Assembly: GCF_001691565.1 (NCBI RefSeq)
Contig: NZ_MAYO01000003.1
Coordinates: 1,216,766 to 1,280,765 of the forward strand
Origin: Microbacterium oleivorans
Lineage (GTDB): Bacteria > Actinomycetota > Actinomycetes > Actinomycetales > Microbacteriaceae
Direction: 5' to 3'
Length of the DNA stretch: 64,000 nucleotides
The stretch's first letter is position 1. The number at the start of each line of letters is the position of its first letter. A model generated the notes under the pieces. It worked only from the letters and a program-made list of their open reading frames with translations. It made no database searches and was not told the DNA's origin. The position numbers and the translations under genes were made by a program. This document shows, piece by piece, positions 17,317 through 27,774 of the stretch.

Positions 17317-18474
17317 TCAGCGCGCGAGGACGTCCTGACGCGCCCGGGTGGCGCGCTCGAGATAGACGCGTTCGTCTGCGGCGGCACGAGGATCGCGGCC
17401 GATGACGACGCGTTGCCGGGCTGCGGCGAGGGATGTCGCCTCAGCGATGAAACGGCGCATCGCGCCGACGCGATCGCCCGGCAGCGACCGCGCCCAGGCG
17501 ATCGCGCGGGAGCGCCCGCCCCGAGTCGCCAGCATGTCGACCTCCGCGGGCGAGAACCATCCCACAGCTGCGTAATCGGCGAGGCGCAGGCGCGTCAGGC
17601 GCGCCTCCTCGTTGCGAAGCAGGACGATCCCGACGATGAAGGCGAGGAACAGCGGCACCTGCAGCGTGGCGTACAGGACGAAGAAGTCCGCGACGACCGC
17701 CGAGCCGTTCCACAGAGCGTGGAGGAAGACGGCGACCAGAAGCCCGACACCCCACCTGCCGAGCGCCGCGCCACCCTTCGCACCAGAGCGTGCGGCGAGC
17801 CCAAGAGCGAACCCGGTGGCGGCCGTGAACATGACATGGGCGAACGGAGAGAGGATGCCGCGCAGGAAGAACGTGAAGGCGGCTCCCTCCGCGCCCCCCG
17901 TGAGCAGGCTCTCGCCGAAGTAGAGGATGTTCTCGGTGAAGGCGAAGCCCGCTCCGACGAGAGCACCATAGACGACACCGTCGACGGGACCGTCGAACGC
18001 CCGGCGGGCAGCGACGAACAGAAGAAGGACTCCCGCACCCTTTGCGACCTCCTCCACGATCGGCGCCTGCACAACGGTCGATATCGTCTCAGGGAGCCAG
18101 GGTGCGGCGAGTGCGACCGCCAGGCCGACCCCCAGCGCCATCGCGACCGCAGCCACTGCTCCCCACACCAGCGCGAAGACGATGAGTCCGGGCGGCTCCG
18201 GCTCCCAGCGGTCGATGATCCGGATGACCGTCAGCACGATCGCGAACGGCACGAGAGCGAGGGCAGCCGAGACGATGGCGGCGGCCGGTCCGAGGAACGC
18301 CAGGAAGTAGATCGCGAGCCCGAGGGCGACGACCCCGAGCAGAATCGCCACGACCCACAGAACGACGCGCCCGCCGGAAGGCACCGGCAACGGGAGTTCG
18401 CGATGCGGCGGAGCCGGAGGTGGGGTCGCCGCCGTCGCGTGGACCGGCTGCGCGAGGGGCGACGGGAACGACAT
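17317..18474 (-). CDS. PrsW-family intramembrane metalloprotease
   Basis: A 385-residue membrane protease. A Pro-rich cytoplasmic N-terminus (1-35) is followed by about eight TM helices. The catalytic motifs are all present: EE at 141-142 (APIVEEVAKG), FTEN at 179-182, H213 (SPFAHVMFTA) and H252 (FLHALWNGSA). PrsW in Bacillus cleaves an anti-sigma factor; the target here is unknown. The roughly 100-residue soluble C-terminus is longer than the minimal family. TAGGCT ends six bases before the ATG, suggesting a leaderless mRNA; the FAH-family gene is divergent 60 bases away. Confidence 0.92.
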   Translation of the reverse strand: MSFPSPLAQPVHATAATPPPAPPHRELPLPVPSGGRVVLWVVAILLGVVALGLAIYFLAFLGPAAAIVSAALALVPFAIVLTVIRIIDRWEPEPPGLIVFALVWGAVAAVAMALGVGLAVALAAPWLPETISTVVQAPIVEEVAKGAGVLLLFVAARRAFDGPVDGVVYGALVGAGFAFTENILYFGESLLTGGAEGAAFTFFLRGILSPFAHVMFTAATGFALGLAARSGAKGGAALGRWGVGLLVAVFLHALWNGSAVVADFFVLYATLQVPLFLAFIVGIVLLRNEEARLTRLRLADYAAVGWFSPAEVDMLATRGGRSRAIAWARSLPGDRVGAMRRFIAEATSLAAARQRVVIGRDPRAAADERVYLERATRARQDVLAR

Positions 18475-18534
18475 GGGGTCAGCCTAGGGTGACGTCGATC
18501 GGACCACGGAGCGGCAGGACGATACCCTGGAGCA

Positions 18535-19398
18535 ATGCGCTTCGCCCACGTTGTCCCCGACGGAGTCGACGAGCCGCAGCTGGTTCTCGTCGAGGAGGAT
18601 CGCGCCACCGTCGTGTCGCGTCTGTTCGACGGTGCACCGTCGCGGCTTCAGCAGCTCATCGAGGGAGGCGACGCCCTCCTCAACCGTGTGCGCGAGAGCG
18701 CACCCGCTGCCGAATGGATGCCGCTCGGCGCCCCCGTGTTCGCGTCTGCGGTCCTGGACACCCCGATCACGATCGCCATCGGGCTGAACTACTCGGCGCA
18801 TTCGAGCGAGCTCGGTCTCAAAGCGGACGCCGCCCCGACGGTCTTCATCCTCTGGCCCGGCTCCCTCTCGGGCCACCGCCAGACGACGTCCTGGCCCCGA
18901 TCGCTCAGCCAGTCGGTCGACTACGAGGCGGAGCTCGGCGTCATCATCGGACGACCCGCCCGCGACGTCGCGCGCGAGGACGCGCTGGACCACGTCTGGG
19001 GCTACACCGTGGTGAACGACATCACGGCTCGCGACATCCAGTTCTCCGAGGCTCAGTGGTCGCGCTGCAAGTCCTTCGACGGCTTCACCCCCACGGGGCC
19101 GTTCGTCGTGACGGCGGACGAGATCCCCGACCCGCAGGATCTGCACATCTGGGCGATCGTCGACGGGAAGATGGTGCAGGACGCCTCCACTGATCAGATG
19201 ATCCACCCCGTCGACAAGCTCATCTCGTTCCTCTCCCAGTCCGCGACGCTGCTGCCGGGGACGCTCATCTCGACCGGGTCGCCCGGCGGCGCCGGTTACT
19301 CGCGCGACCCGCAGATCTTCCTCCGCGACCGCTCGACCGTCACGGTCGGCGTCGACGGCATCGGCGAACTCACCACCTTCTGCCGCATCCTCGACTGA
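18535..19398 (+). CDS. Fumarylacetoacetate hydrolase-family protein
   Basis: A 287-residue FAH-fold enzyme. Metal-binding acidic residues lie in YEAELGVIIGRPARDV, followed by GYTVVNDITARDIQ and KSFDGFTPTGPFVVT, which are the family core. The C-terminal half has GTLISTGSPGGAG. Members include 2-keto-4-pentenoate hydratases, oxaloacetate decarboxylases and acylpyruvases; the sequence alone does not separate these. TACCCT lies six bases before the ATG, suggesting leaderless expression. A strong terminator follows. Confidence 0.9.
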   Translation: MRFAHVVPDGVDEPQLVLVEEDRATVVSRLFDGAPSRLQQLIEGGDALLNRVRESAPAAEWMPLGAPVFASAVLDTPITIAIGLNYSAHSSELGLKADAAPTVFILWPGSLSGHRQTTSWPRSLSQSVDYEAELGVIIGRPARDVAREDALDHVWGYTVVNDITARDIQFSEAQWSRCKSFDGFTPTGPFVVTADEIPDPQDLHIWAIVDGKMVQDASTDQMIHPVDKLISFLSQSATLLPGTLISTGSPGGAGYSRDPQIFLRDRSTVTVGVDGIGELTTFCRILD

Positions 19399-19414
19399 CG
19401 CCGCGCAGGAACGA

Positions 19415-19450
19415 CGAAGCGGCGACCGCCCGAGGGTGGTCGCCGCTTCG
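19415..19450. terminator. Bidirectional terminator, FAH gene / DUF4190 gene
   Basis: A perfect 13-bp inverted repeat (CGAAGCGGCGACC / GGTCGCCGCTTCG) with a 10-base loop between convergent genes. Confidence 0.8.
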
Positions 19451-19459
19451 CGGATCAGA

Positions 19460-19912
19460 TCAGTTGTTGAGCTGGCTCTGGTCGAACTGCTCGCACGGGA
19501 TCCGCTGACCGAGGTAGTCGACGAAGCCCGAGCCACCTGCGGACAGGCAGTTGGTCTGGTACTGCTGGTACAGATCGGTGGTCGAGTTGGCGAAGGCGGC
19601 CACGAGAGCGATGATGACGATGATCGCGATGATCATCAGGACGATGCTCACGATGATCGCCGCGATCGCCAGGCCGTTCTTCGCGCCGGCCTTGCGGCTC
19701 TGCACGAGGGCCACGATGCCGAGGATGAGACCGATGAGCTGCGTGCCGGGGATGATCGCCAGGATGAGGGCGACGATCGCCATGGTGCGACCCGGAACCG
19801 GCGCATTGGCGGGACCGCCCGCGTACTGCGGCGCGTTGCCGTAGGCCGGAGCCTCGTACGCCGGAGGAGCCGGCGGGATGTTCTGGGAGTTCGGCTGGTT
19901 GGGGTCGGTCAT
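19460..19912 (-). CDS. DUF4190 small membrane protein
   Basis: A 150-residue protein. It has a Pro/Asn/Tyr-rich cytoplasmic N-terminus (1-42), then two hydrophobic helices (about 45-68 and 80-108) joined by QSRKAGAKNGLAIA, the DUF4190 core. The extracellular C-terminal tail has two cysteines (NCLSAGG and IPCEQFD) that could form a disulfide. Function unknown; such proteins are common in actinobacterial envelopes. AAGGAC lies about seven bases before the ATG. Confidence 0.88.
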   Translation of the reverse strand: MTDPNQPNSQNIPPAPPAYEAPAYGNAPQYAGGPANAPVPGRTMAIVALILAIIPGTQLIGLILGIVALVQSRKAGAKNGLAIAAIIVSIVLMIIAIIVIIALVAAFANSTTDLYQQYQTNCLSAGGSGFVDYLGQRIPCEQFDQSQLNN

Positions 19913-19990
19913 GGGGTGTCCTTCACATCGCTGATCGGCCGAGATACGACCATGACGCTAGCGTTCATGGTTCTCTCAGACAACCTGGAA

Positions 19991-21448
19991 TCATTTCTGG
20001 TCCGCAGAGCCCGTTTTCGTGATAACCGGGATGGCTCGCGTCACCGCCTGCAGCCCCGACAGCCGTGCCGGCGACAGCTGCTTGTCGACCTCTTCGCGTG
20101 ACATCAGGCCGGCTTCGACGACGAGGTCGCCGACGTTGCGCTTGGTCAGCAGAGCCGTCTTCGCCAGGGCTGCCGCCGCCGTGTAGCCGATGAAGGGCGT
20201 GAGCGCCGTGATGACGCCCACCGACGACCCCACCATCGTGCCGAGCCGCTCACGGTTGGCGGTGATGCCGTCGACGCAGTTGACGCGGAGGGTGCGCATG
20301 CCGCGCCGCATCCAGGTGATCGACTGGAAGATCGAGTGCGCGATGACCGGCTCGAAGGCGTTCAGCTGCAGCTGGCCGCCCTCGACGGCCATCGTGACCG
20401 TGAGATCGGCCCCGGCGACGGCGAAGGCGACCTGGTTGACGACCTCCGGGATGACGGGGTTCACCTTGCCCGGCATGATGCTGGACCCCGCCTGCCGGGG
20501 CGGCAGGTTGATCTCACCGAAGCCCGCCTGCGGGCCGCTGGAGAGCAGACGCAGGTCGTTGCTGATCTTCGACAGCTTGATCGCATTGCGCTTGAGCGAG
20601 GACGAGAACGACATGAAGGCACCGGTGTCGCTCGTGGACTCGACGAGATCTTCCGCGGTCTCGAGGTCGAGCTCGCTGATCTCGCGCAGGTGCCGCAGGA
20701 CGGCACCGGAGTAGTCCGGGTGCGTCGTGATGCCGGTGCCGATGGCCGTTGCGCCCATGTTGATCTCGTAGAGGAGGTGGGCGTTCTCCCGAAGGCGGTG
20801 GTAGTCCTCCCCGAGCGTCGTGGCGAAGCCGTGGAACTCCTGCCCGAGCGTCATCGGAACGGCATCCTGCAACTGGGTGCGCCCCACCTTGAGGACGTCG
20901 TGGAACTCGTCGGCCTTCTTCAGGAACGACTGCCGGAGCAGGTCCAGCTCTTCGAGGAGCGACTGCAGGTCGAGCCCGAGCCCCACCTTGATGGCCGTCG
21001 GATAGACGTCGTTCGTGGACTGGCTGCGGTTGGTGTGATCGATGGGCGAGAGGAAGGCGTAATCCCCCTTCTCGCGGCCAGCCATCTCGAGCGCGACGTT
21101 GGTGATGACCTCGTTCGCGTTCATGTTGGTCGAGGTGCCGGCGCCGCCCTGGATGACACCCACGACGAACTGGTCGTGGAATTCTCCGTCGATGACGCGC
21201 TGGGACGCCTGATCGATGAGATCGGCTCGGGATGCCTCGAGCACCCCGATTTCCTTGTTGGCGCGCGCGGAGGCCTGCTTGACCATCGCGAGGGCGACGA
21301 CGAGGTCGCGGTAGACCGAGATCGGTCGCATCGAGATCGGGAAGTTCTCCAACGCCCTCGCTGTATGGATGCCCCAGTAGGCGTCGGCGGGGATCTCCAT
21401 CGATCCCAGGGAGTCGGTTTCGGTACGCGTCGTCGCGTCAGATGCCAT
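19991..21448 (-). CDS. aspA: Aspartate ammonia-lyase
   Basis: A 485-residue enzyme of the aspartase/fumarase superfamily converting aspartate to fumarate and ammonia. The N-terminus TDSLGSMEIPADAYWGIHTARALENFPIS, spread over residues 12-40, favours aspartase over fumarase. Other marks are GGAGTSTNMNANEVI, HTNRSQSTNDVYPTA, GRTQLQDAVPMTLGQEF and the family signature GSSIMPGKVNP. ATG at 21448 has GAGGAC six bases upstream and is preferred to GTG at 21469. With dctA and its sensor pair in the same window it fits dicarboxylate/aspartate catabolism. Confidence 0.95.
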   Translation of the reverse strand: MASDATTRTETDSLGSMEIPADAYWGIHTARALENFPISMRPISVYRDLVVALAMVKQASARANKEIGVLEASRADLIDQASQRVIDGEFHDQFVVGVIQGGAGTSTNMNANEVITNVALEMAGREKGDYAFLSPIDHTNRSQSTNDVYPTAIKVGLGLDLQSLLEELDLLRQSFLKKADEFHDVLKVGRTQLQDAVPMTLGQEFHGFATTLGEDYHRLRENAHLLYEINMGATAIGTGITTHPDYSGAVLRHLREISELDLETAEDLVESTSDTGAFMSFSSSLKRNAIKLSKISNDLRLLSSGPQAGFGEINLPPRQAGSSIMPGKVNPVIPEVVNQVAFAVAGADLTVTMAVEGGQLQLNAFEPVIAHSIFQSITWMRRGMRTLRVNCVDGITANRERLGTMVGSSVGVITALTPFIGYTAAAALAKTALLTKRNVGDLVVEAGLMSREEVDKQLSPARLSGLQAVTRAIPVITKTGSADQK

Positions 21449-21516
21449 GGCGGTGTCCTCATGGGTCACGGGGGTGGTGCGGGGATGGGACGAGCCTATC
21501 CCCGCACCCCGCGACC

Positions 21517-22493
<977 letters not shown>

Positions 22494-22497
<4 letters not shown>

Positions 22498-22883
22498 GAT
22501 GGGCCGATCTCCTTGTCGTAGATGTCGATCTTGTGGTCGATGGCGGCGAGGCTGAGGGTGACCTCGTCGAGCTGGCGGCGGACGACCTCCCGGTGTTCGA
22601 CGAGCAGCCGTCGACGCTCGGCGACCGTCGCCTCCCCATCACGGACGAGCTCCGTGTAGCGCCGCATGGTGGCGATCGGCATCCCGGTCCAGCGCAGCCT
22701 CGCGAGGAACCGGATCCAGGCGAGGTCGGCGTCGGAGTAGCGACGGTGGGACGATGACGCCCGGTCGACGGGATGCAGCATCAGCCCGGCACGCTCGTAG
22801 TAGCGCAGCGTGTGCGCGCTGACGCCGGTGGCCTCGGCCGCTTCGGCGATCGAGGCGCCGACGGAACCGGAGAGGAGGGTCAT
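22494..22883 (-). CDS. MerR-family transcriptional regulator
   Basis: A 129-residue regulator. The N-terminal winged helix is [22 protein letters not shown], followed by [26 protein letters not shown] and a C-terminal dimer coiled coil. There are no effector-binding cysteines, so it is not a metal or redox MerR. It leads the operon with an aldo/keto reductase. The promoter has the 19-bp spacer expected for MerR activation, and its transcript would start at the ATG itself. Confidence 0.93.
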
Positions 22884-22889
22884 GCCTTC

Positions 22890-22920
22890 ACGGTAGAACT
22901 TCGAGCGCGCTCGAAGTCAA
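22890..22920 (-). promoter_or_regulatory. MerR-type promoter with perfect 20-bp palindromic operator
   Basis: On the minus strand -35 TTGACT (22915-22920) and -10 TACCGT (22890-22895) are separated by 19 bp, the over-long spacer that MerR proteins correct. The spacer region holds a perfect palindrome, ACTTCGAGCG/CGCTCGAAGT (22898-22917). The ATG begins six bases after the -10 box. Confidence 0.8.
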
Positions 22921-22928
22921 GCGGTGGC

Positions 22929-23831
22929 TCAGGAAGGTTTGCGCGAGAAAGCTTCGAGGCGCTCCTGCGGGCTGAGCTCTGCCATCCTTTCGACCCACTG
23001 AGCCGAGAAGTAGTCCCCGGTGGGCGCTTCCACCACGGGCACGACCGTATGGGTGATCGTGTCGTCATACACGTGGACCAGATGGAACGACTGGCCGGCA
23101 TCCATCCCGTTCACCCCGGTGGCGGGACGCTGCAGGTTCATCGTGTAGCAGGTCGCCGATGCGACGCTGACGGGAATCCCCGCGAACGTCCCGCTCGTCG
23201 AGTAGTGCAGGTGTCCGGCGAGGATGCCGCGCGCGTCGCTCCCCGCGATGACATCCGCGAGGGCGTCCTGGTCGCGGAGTTCGAGGATGTCGAAGAACGG
23301 GATGTGGCTCGGAAGCGGCGGGTGGTGCAGCGCGAGGAGGGTGCCGAGCGGTGCCGGCTCGGCGAGGACACGGCGGAGCCAGTCGAGCTGCGCCGCGTCG
23401 ATCTCGCCGTGGTGCCAGCCGGGAACCGTGGAATCGAGCACGACCAGGCGCAGCCCCTCGAGGTCGTGCACCGCAGTGAGGGGTTCGAACGAGCCGGGCT
23501 CGTCGAAGAGCCCCTCGCGCATGGCGGGCCGCTCATCGTGGTTGCCCGCGACCCACACGACCGGCGCCTCGAGCCGCGCCGCGACCGGCTCCACGATCTC
23601 GCGCAGACGACGGTAGGCGTCGGGCTCGCCGAGGTCGGTGAGATCGCCCGTCACGACGAGGGCGTCGGGACGGATGCCGGTGCGCTCGATCGCGGCGAGC
23701 GCGGCCACCGCTCCCCCGGTCGAGTCGTACGTTCCCCCCAGACGACGATCGCCCGCGAGCAGGTGGGTGTCGCTGAGGTGGACGATCGAGCGATGGGCGG
23801 GCGCGTGCCGGCCGAAGGAAACGGACTGCAT
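22929..23831 (-). CDS. Metallophosphoesterase, CpdA/Icc-like phosphodiesterase
   Basis: A 300-residue calcineurin-like phosphoesterase. Its metal-binding motifs are D-x-H (HLSDTHLLAGD), GD (VVTGDLTDLGE), GNH[DE] (WVAGNHDERP), a His (LALHHPPLP) and GHLH (ILAGHLHYST). This arrangement matches class III cyclic-nucleotide phosphodiesterases such as CpdA and mycobacterial Rv0805. Substrate could be cAMP or another phosphodiester. TAGGCT lies six bases before the ATG, so the mRNA is probably leaderless. Confidence 0.9.
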   Translation of the reverse strand: MQSVSFGRHAPAHRSIVHLSDTHLLAGDRRLGGTYDSTGGAVAALAAIERTGIRPDALVVTGDLTDLGEPDAYRRLREIVEPVAARLEAPVVWVAGNHDERPAMREGLFDEPGSFEPLTAVHDLEGLRLVVLDSTVPGWHHGEIDAAQLDWLRRVLAEPAPLGTLLALHHPPLPSHIPFFDILELRDQDALADVIAGSDARGILAGHLHYSTSGTFAGIPVSVASATCYTMNLQRPATGVNGMDAGQSFHLVHVYDDTITHTVVPVVEAPTGDYFSAQWVERMAELSPQERLEAFSRKPS

Positions 23832-23867
23832 GCCGTCAGCCTATTGACGGTGTCCGACGGCGGGCGA

Positions 23868-24203
23868 TCAGTGGTTGAAGAGGATGAGCAGGAGCCCGCC
23901 GAGAACGACCAGGCCGCACACCGCGAACGAGCCGTACGCACCCACGAGGGCAACGCGCTTCTGGGCAGGGCTGAGCGGGTTCTTCTTCGCCGCCTTCTTC
24001 GCGGCTTTCGCGGCCCGCTTCTGTTCCTTGGGGGTCATGACCGTCAGCGCGTCCGTGAAGGTCGCGGGAATCACGACGGGCACGCGGCCGGCACGGACGA
24101 GCAGGCGCAGGCCGATGGCGTAGAAGGACACGACCACCGACGCGGCGAGGAGCGCGGCGACGAAGACCTGGACGAAGGCGAGCCAGTCGATGGTGAGGTT
24201 CAT
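23868..24203 (-). CDS. Small membrane protein coupled to the phosphate transporter
   Basis: A 111-residue protein with two TM helices (about 8-32 and 87-109) around a basic, Ala/Lys-rich cytoplasmic loop (MTPKEQKRAAKAAKKAAKKN). The start overlaps the end of the PiT gene by four bases, so it is co-translated with it and may be an accessory subunit. Relatives in this position are found in other actinobacteria; the family has no known function that I can name. Confidence 0.8.
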   Translation of the reverse strand: MNLTIDWLAFVQVFVAALLAASVVVSFYAIGLRLLVRAGRVPVVIPATFTDALTVMTPKEQKRAAKAAKKAAKKNPLSPAQKRVALVGAYGSFAVCGLVVLGGLLLILFNH

Positions 24204-25450
24204 CGGGCGTTCTCCTCGTCGGTCGCGGCGGCCGCCTGCGCGACGCGCTGCTGGCGGCGGGTGGGCGGCGGCTCCTCCGTGAGGTCGACGGCGGCGCCGG
24301 AATCGGCGACCTCGCTCATGGCGTTCGCCGCGGTGATCTCGTTACGGCGCGAGCGCAGGAAGATCGCCAGGACGATCGCGACCGCGATGACGGCGCCGAT
24401 GATGACGCCGATCAGCTCACCGACGCCCTGGCCGAACAGGTTCTCGAACCCGACGATGAGGAAGGCTGCGAGCGCTCCGACGATACCGGCGGCCGGAAGG
24501 GTCAGCACCCAGCCGACGGTGATGCGGCCGACGGTTCCCCAGCGGACGACCGCGCCGCGGCGGCCGAGTCCGGAACCGATGACCGAGCCCGAAGCGACCT
24601 GCGTCGTGGAGAGGGCGAACCCGAGCGCGCTCGAGGCGAGGATCGTCGAGGCGGTGGATGCCTCTGCCGAGAAGCCCTGCGCCGGCTTGACGTCGGTGAG
24701 GCCCTTGCCGAGGGTGCGGATGATGCGCCAGCCGCCCATGTAGGTGCCGAGGGCGATCGTGAAGGCGCAGGCGAAGATCACCCAGAGCTGCGGGTCGGAC
24801 TGGGTCTGCCAGCCGACCGTGATGAGCGCGAGGGTGATGACGCCCATCGTCTTCTGCGCGTCGTTCGTGCCGTGGGCGAGCGCGACCAGCGATGACGTGA
24901 AGATCTGTCCCCAGCGGAAGCCGTCGCGCCCGTCGGGCTTGTTGTCGTAGCGACGGGTCACGACGTAGGCGATCTTGGTCGCCACGAAGGCGATGATGCC
25001 GGCGGTGAGCGGCGCGATGAGCGCCGGGAGGACGACCTTCGAGAGCACGACTCCGGTGTCGATGGCGCTGATGGAGGCGCCGACGATCGTCGCGCCGATG
25101 AGGCCGCCGAACAGGGCATGCGACGAGCTCGAGGGGAGCCCCAGGAGCCACGTCAGCATGTTCCAGGTGATGGCTCCGATGAGCCCGGCGAAGATGATGG
25201 CCGGGAAGATCGATTGCGAGAGCTGGTCCTCGCGGATCATGCCGCCCGAGATGGTCTTGGCGACCTCGGTCGACAGAAAGGCGCCGACGAGGTTGAGGAC
25301 GGCCGCCAGGAGAACGGCGACCTTGGGCTTCAGGGCACCCGTCGCGATGGGCGTGGCCATCGCGTTCGCGGTGTCGTGGAAGCCGTTGGTGAAGTCGAAG
25401 AACAGTGCCAGTGCGATGACTAGGACGACGATGAGTGCTGCGGTCTCCAC
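24200..25450 (-). CDS. pit: Inorganic phosphate transporter, PiT family
   Basis: A 416-residue secondary phosphate (metal-phosphate:H+) transporter. The two inverted PiT signatures are visible: FFDFTNGFHDTANAMATPIA near the N-terminus and ALAHGTNDAQKTMG in the second half, with SSSHALFGGLIGA. About ten TM helices and a hydrophilic C-terminal tail. I chose GTG at 25450 (GGAAAG nine bases upstream); GTG at 25519 would add 23 residues. It is the low-affinity complement to pstSCAB. Immediately coupled to a small membrane protein gene. Confidence 0.93.
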   Translation of the reverse strand: METAALIVVLVIALALFFDFTNGFHDTANAMATPIATGALKPKVAVLLAAVLNLVGAFLSTEVAKTISGGMIREDQLSQSIFPAIIFAGLIGAITWNMLTWLLGLPSSSSHALFGGLIGATIVGASISAIDTGVVLSKVVLPALIAPLTAGIIAFVATKIAYVVTRRYDNKPDGRDGFRWGQIFTSSLVALAHGTNDAQKTMGVITLALITVGWQTQSDPQLWVIFACAFTIALGTYMGGWRIIRTLGKGLTDVKPAQGFSAEASTASTILASSALGFALSTTQVASGSVIGSGLGRRGAVVRWGTVGRITVGWVLTLPAAGIVGALAAFLIVGFENLFGQGVGELIGVIIGAVIAVAIVLAIFLRSRRNEITAANAMSEVADSGAAVDLTEEPPPTRRQQRVAQAAAATDEENAR

Positions 25451-25620
25451 AGTTCGCTTTCCGTCGGGAATCGGGGGAACGGGCGCCGCGGCGATCGGCA
25501 GTGCGAACGAAAAGTTCACCCAGACGTCAGCGAGTGTTCAGTCGGGCCTGGAAAATCCTCGCACACGTTGCGCCATGGCATAACCCGCGCGCGCCCGCGA
25601 GGGTCGGTTAGCGTTGTCGG

Positions 25621-27735
25621 GTGACCTCCGAAGCCGTGACACCGCCCGTCGCCGACCGCCGCCCCTTCACCCGGACCCATCACGGCGACGCCGTCTCGGA
25701 TCCTTACGAGTGGCTGCGCGCGAAGGAGGATGCCGAGGTCGTCGGACACCTCGAGGCCGAGAACGCGTACACCGATCAGCGCACCGCGCACCTCGAAGGG
25801 CTCCGGAACCGGATCTTCGACGAGATCAAGGGGCGCACGCTCGAAACGGATCTCTCGGTCCCCTCCCGCCGCGGTCAGTGGTGGTATTACGGACGGACCC
25901 TGGAGGGCAAGCAGTACGGCATCAACTGCCGCGCCCCCATCGCGGACATCGACGACTGGACCCCACCGGTACTCTCCCCCGACACCGATGTCCCGGGCGA
26001 GCAGGTCCTGCTCGACGGCAACGTCGAGGCCGACGGCCACGATTTCTTCTCCCTCGGCAGCCTCGATGTCTCCAACGACGGCACGCGCCTGCTGTACGGC
26101 GTCGACGTCGCCGGCGACGAGCGCTACACCCTCCGCATCCGCGACCTCGCAACCGGCGAAGACCTGCCGGACGTCGTCGAGAACACCTCCTCAGGTGCCG
26201 TGTTCTCCCCCGACGGCCGCCACGTCGTCTACACGACCGTCGATGACGCCTGGCGCCCCGACACCGTCTGGCTGCACGAAGTGGGGACGGATGCGGCATC
26301 CGATCGGATCCTCTTCACGGAGCCCGACGAGCGGTACTGGGTCGGAGCCGGTTTCACTCGTAGCGACCGCTTCCTCGTGATCGGGGTCGGATCCTCCATC
26401 ACCTCCGAGGAGTTCCTCGTCCCGGCCGACGATCTGACCGCGGAGCCCCGGTCCGTATGGCCCCGTCGCGAGGGCGTGGAGTACTCGCTCACCCACGCGG
26501 TCGTCGACGGCGAGGACGTGCTCTACATCCTCCACAACGACGGCGCGCTGGACTTCGAGCTGGTCCGGGTCGCGGCATCCGACCCGACGGGTTCGCGTCA
26601 CATCGTCCTGCCGCACCTTCCCGGGCGTCGCCTGCTGGACGCCTCGGCGTACCGCGACTGGGCGATCGTCGAGTACCGACGCGAGGGACTCGCCCGGGTC
26701 GGCATCCTCGACTACGCGACCGACGAGGTGCGCGAGATCGCGTTCGAGGAGCCGCTGTACGCGGTCGGCGCGAGCGGTTCGTCGGAGTGGGCACCGCCGG
26801 TCATCCGGCTCGGCTACGCCTCGTTCGTGACGCCGGGCACGGTGTTCGACTACGAGGTCGCCACCGGTGAGCTCCTGCACCGCAAGAGCCAGCCGGTCCT
26901 CGGCGGCTACGACCCCGCCGACTACGGGCAGGAGAGGGTGTGGGCGCTCGCCGACGACGGCACGCGGATTCCCGTCTCCCTCGTCTGGAAGCGCTCGTTC
27001 GGCGAGCCAGGGGCCTCACTGCGCCCCGTCCACCTCTACGGCTACGGCTCCTACGAGCACTCCATCGAACCGGGCTTCTCGGTGGCTCGACTCTCGCTGC
27101 TGGACCGCGGCGTCGTCTTCGCCATCGCGCACGTCCGCGGCGGCGGCGAGATGGGGCGGCAGTGGTACGAGGAGGGCAAGCTCCTCCACAAGCGCAACAC
27201 CTTCACCGACTTCGTCGCCGTGGGTCGCCACCTCGTCACCGCGGGGTACACCTCGCCCGACCGTCTCGTCGCCGAGGGCGGATCCGCCGGTGGGCTCTTG
27301 ATGGGCGCCGTCGCGAACCTGGCCCCCGACCTGTTCGCCGGCATCCTCGCCGGCGTCCCCTTCGTCGATGCGCTGACCACGATCCTCGACCCGTCGCTCC
27401 CCCTCACTGTCATCGAGTGGGACGAATGGGGCGACCCGCTGCACAACGAGGACGTGTACGCCTACATGAAGTCGTACACGCCGTACGAGAACGTGCGTGA
27501 CGGCGTCTCCTACCCCCGCATCCTCGCCGTGACCTCTCTCAACGACACCCGCGTCCTTTACGTCGAGCCGGCGAAGTGGGTGGCGCGTCTGCGCGAAGTC
27601 GGTGCCGACGCTCTCCTGAAGTGCGAGATGGTCGCCGGTCACGGCGGGGTCAGCGGCCGGTACAACTCGTGGCGGGAGCGTGCCTTCGAGCTCGCGTGGC
27701 TACTGGACGTGCTGGGACTCGCCGACAGCGAGTGA
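25621..27735 (+). CDS. ptrB: Oligopeptidase B-like S9 serine peptidase
   Basis: A 704-residue prolyl-oligopeptidase-family enzyme cleaving small peptides after basic residues. The N-terminal beta-propeller (about 70-410) precedes an alpha/beta-hydrolase domain. The catalytic Ser is in EGGSAGGLLMG, the Asp in TSLNDTRVLY and the His in AGHGGVSGR, with the oligopeptidase B segment RGGGEMGRQWYEEGKLLHK. No signal peptide, so cytoplasmic. TAGCGT lies six bases before the GTG and no ribosome site is seen, fitting a leaderless transcript. Confidence 0.95.
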   Translation: MTSEAVTPPVADRRPFTRTHHGDAVSDPYEWLRAKEDAEVVGHLEAENAYTDQRTAHLEGLRNRIFDEIKGRTLETDLSVPSRRGQWWYYGRTLEGKQYGINCRAPIADIDDWTPPVLSPDTDVPGEQVLLDGNVEADGHDFFSLGSLDVSNDGTRLLYGVDVAGDERYTLRIRDLATGEDLPDVVENTSSGAVFSPDGRHVVYTTVDDAWRPDTVWLHEVGTDAASDRILFTEPDERYWVGAGFTRSDRFLVIGVGSSITSEEFLVPADDLTAEPRSVWPRREGVEYSLTHAVVDGEDVLYILHNDGALDFELVRVAASDPTGSRHIVLPHLPGRRLLDASAYRDWAIVEYRREGLARVGILDYATDEVREIAFEEPLYAVGASGSSEWAPPVIRLGYASFVTPGTVFDYEVATGELLHRKSQPVLGGYDPADYGQERVWALADDGTRIPVSLVWKRSFGEPGASLRPVHLYGYGSYEHSIEPGFSVARLSLLDRGVVFAIAHVRGGGEMGRQWYEEGKLLHKRNTFTDFVAVGRHLVTAGYTSPDRLVAEGGSAGGLLMGAVANLAPDLFAGILAGVPFVDALTTILDPSLPLTVIEWDEWGDPLHNEDVYAYMKSYTPYENVRDGVSYPRILAVTSLNDTRVLYVEPAKWVARLREVGADALLKCEMVAGHGGVSGRYNSWRERAFELAWLLDVLGLADSE

Positions 27736-27774
27736 CCGTCGCGATCGCGTCGCCCCGCTGGGTACGATTCCGCC

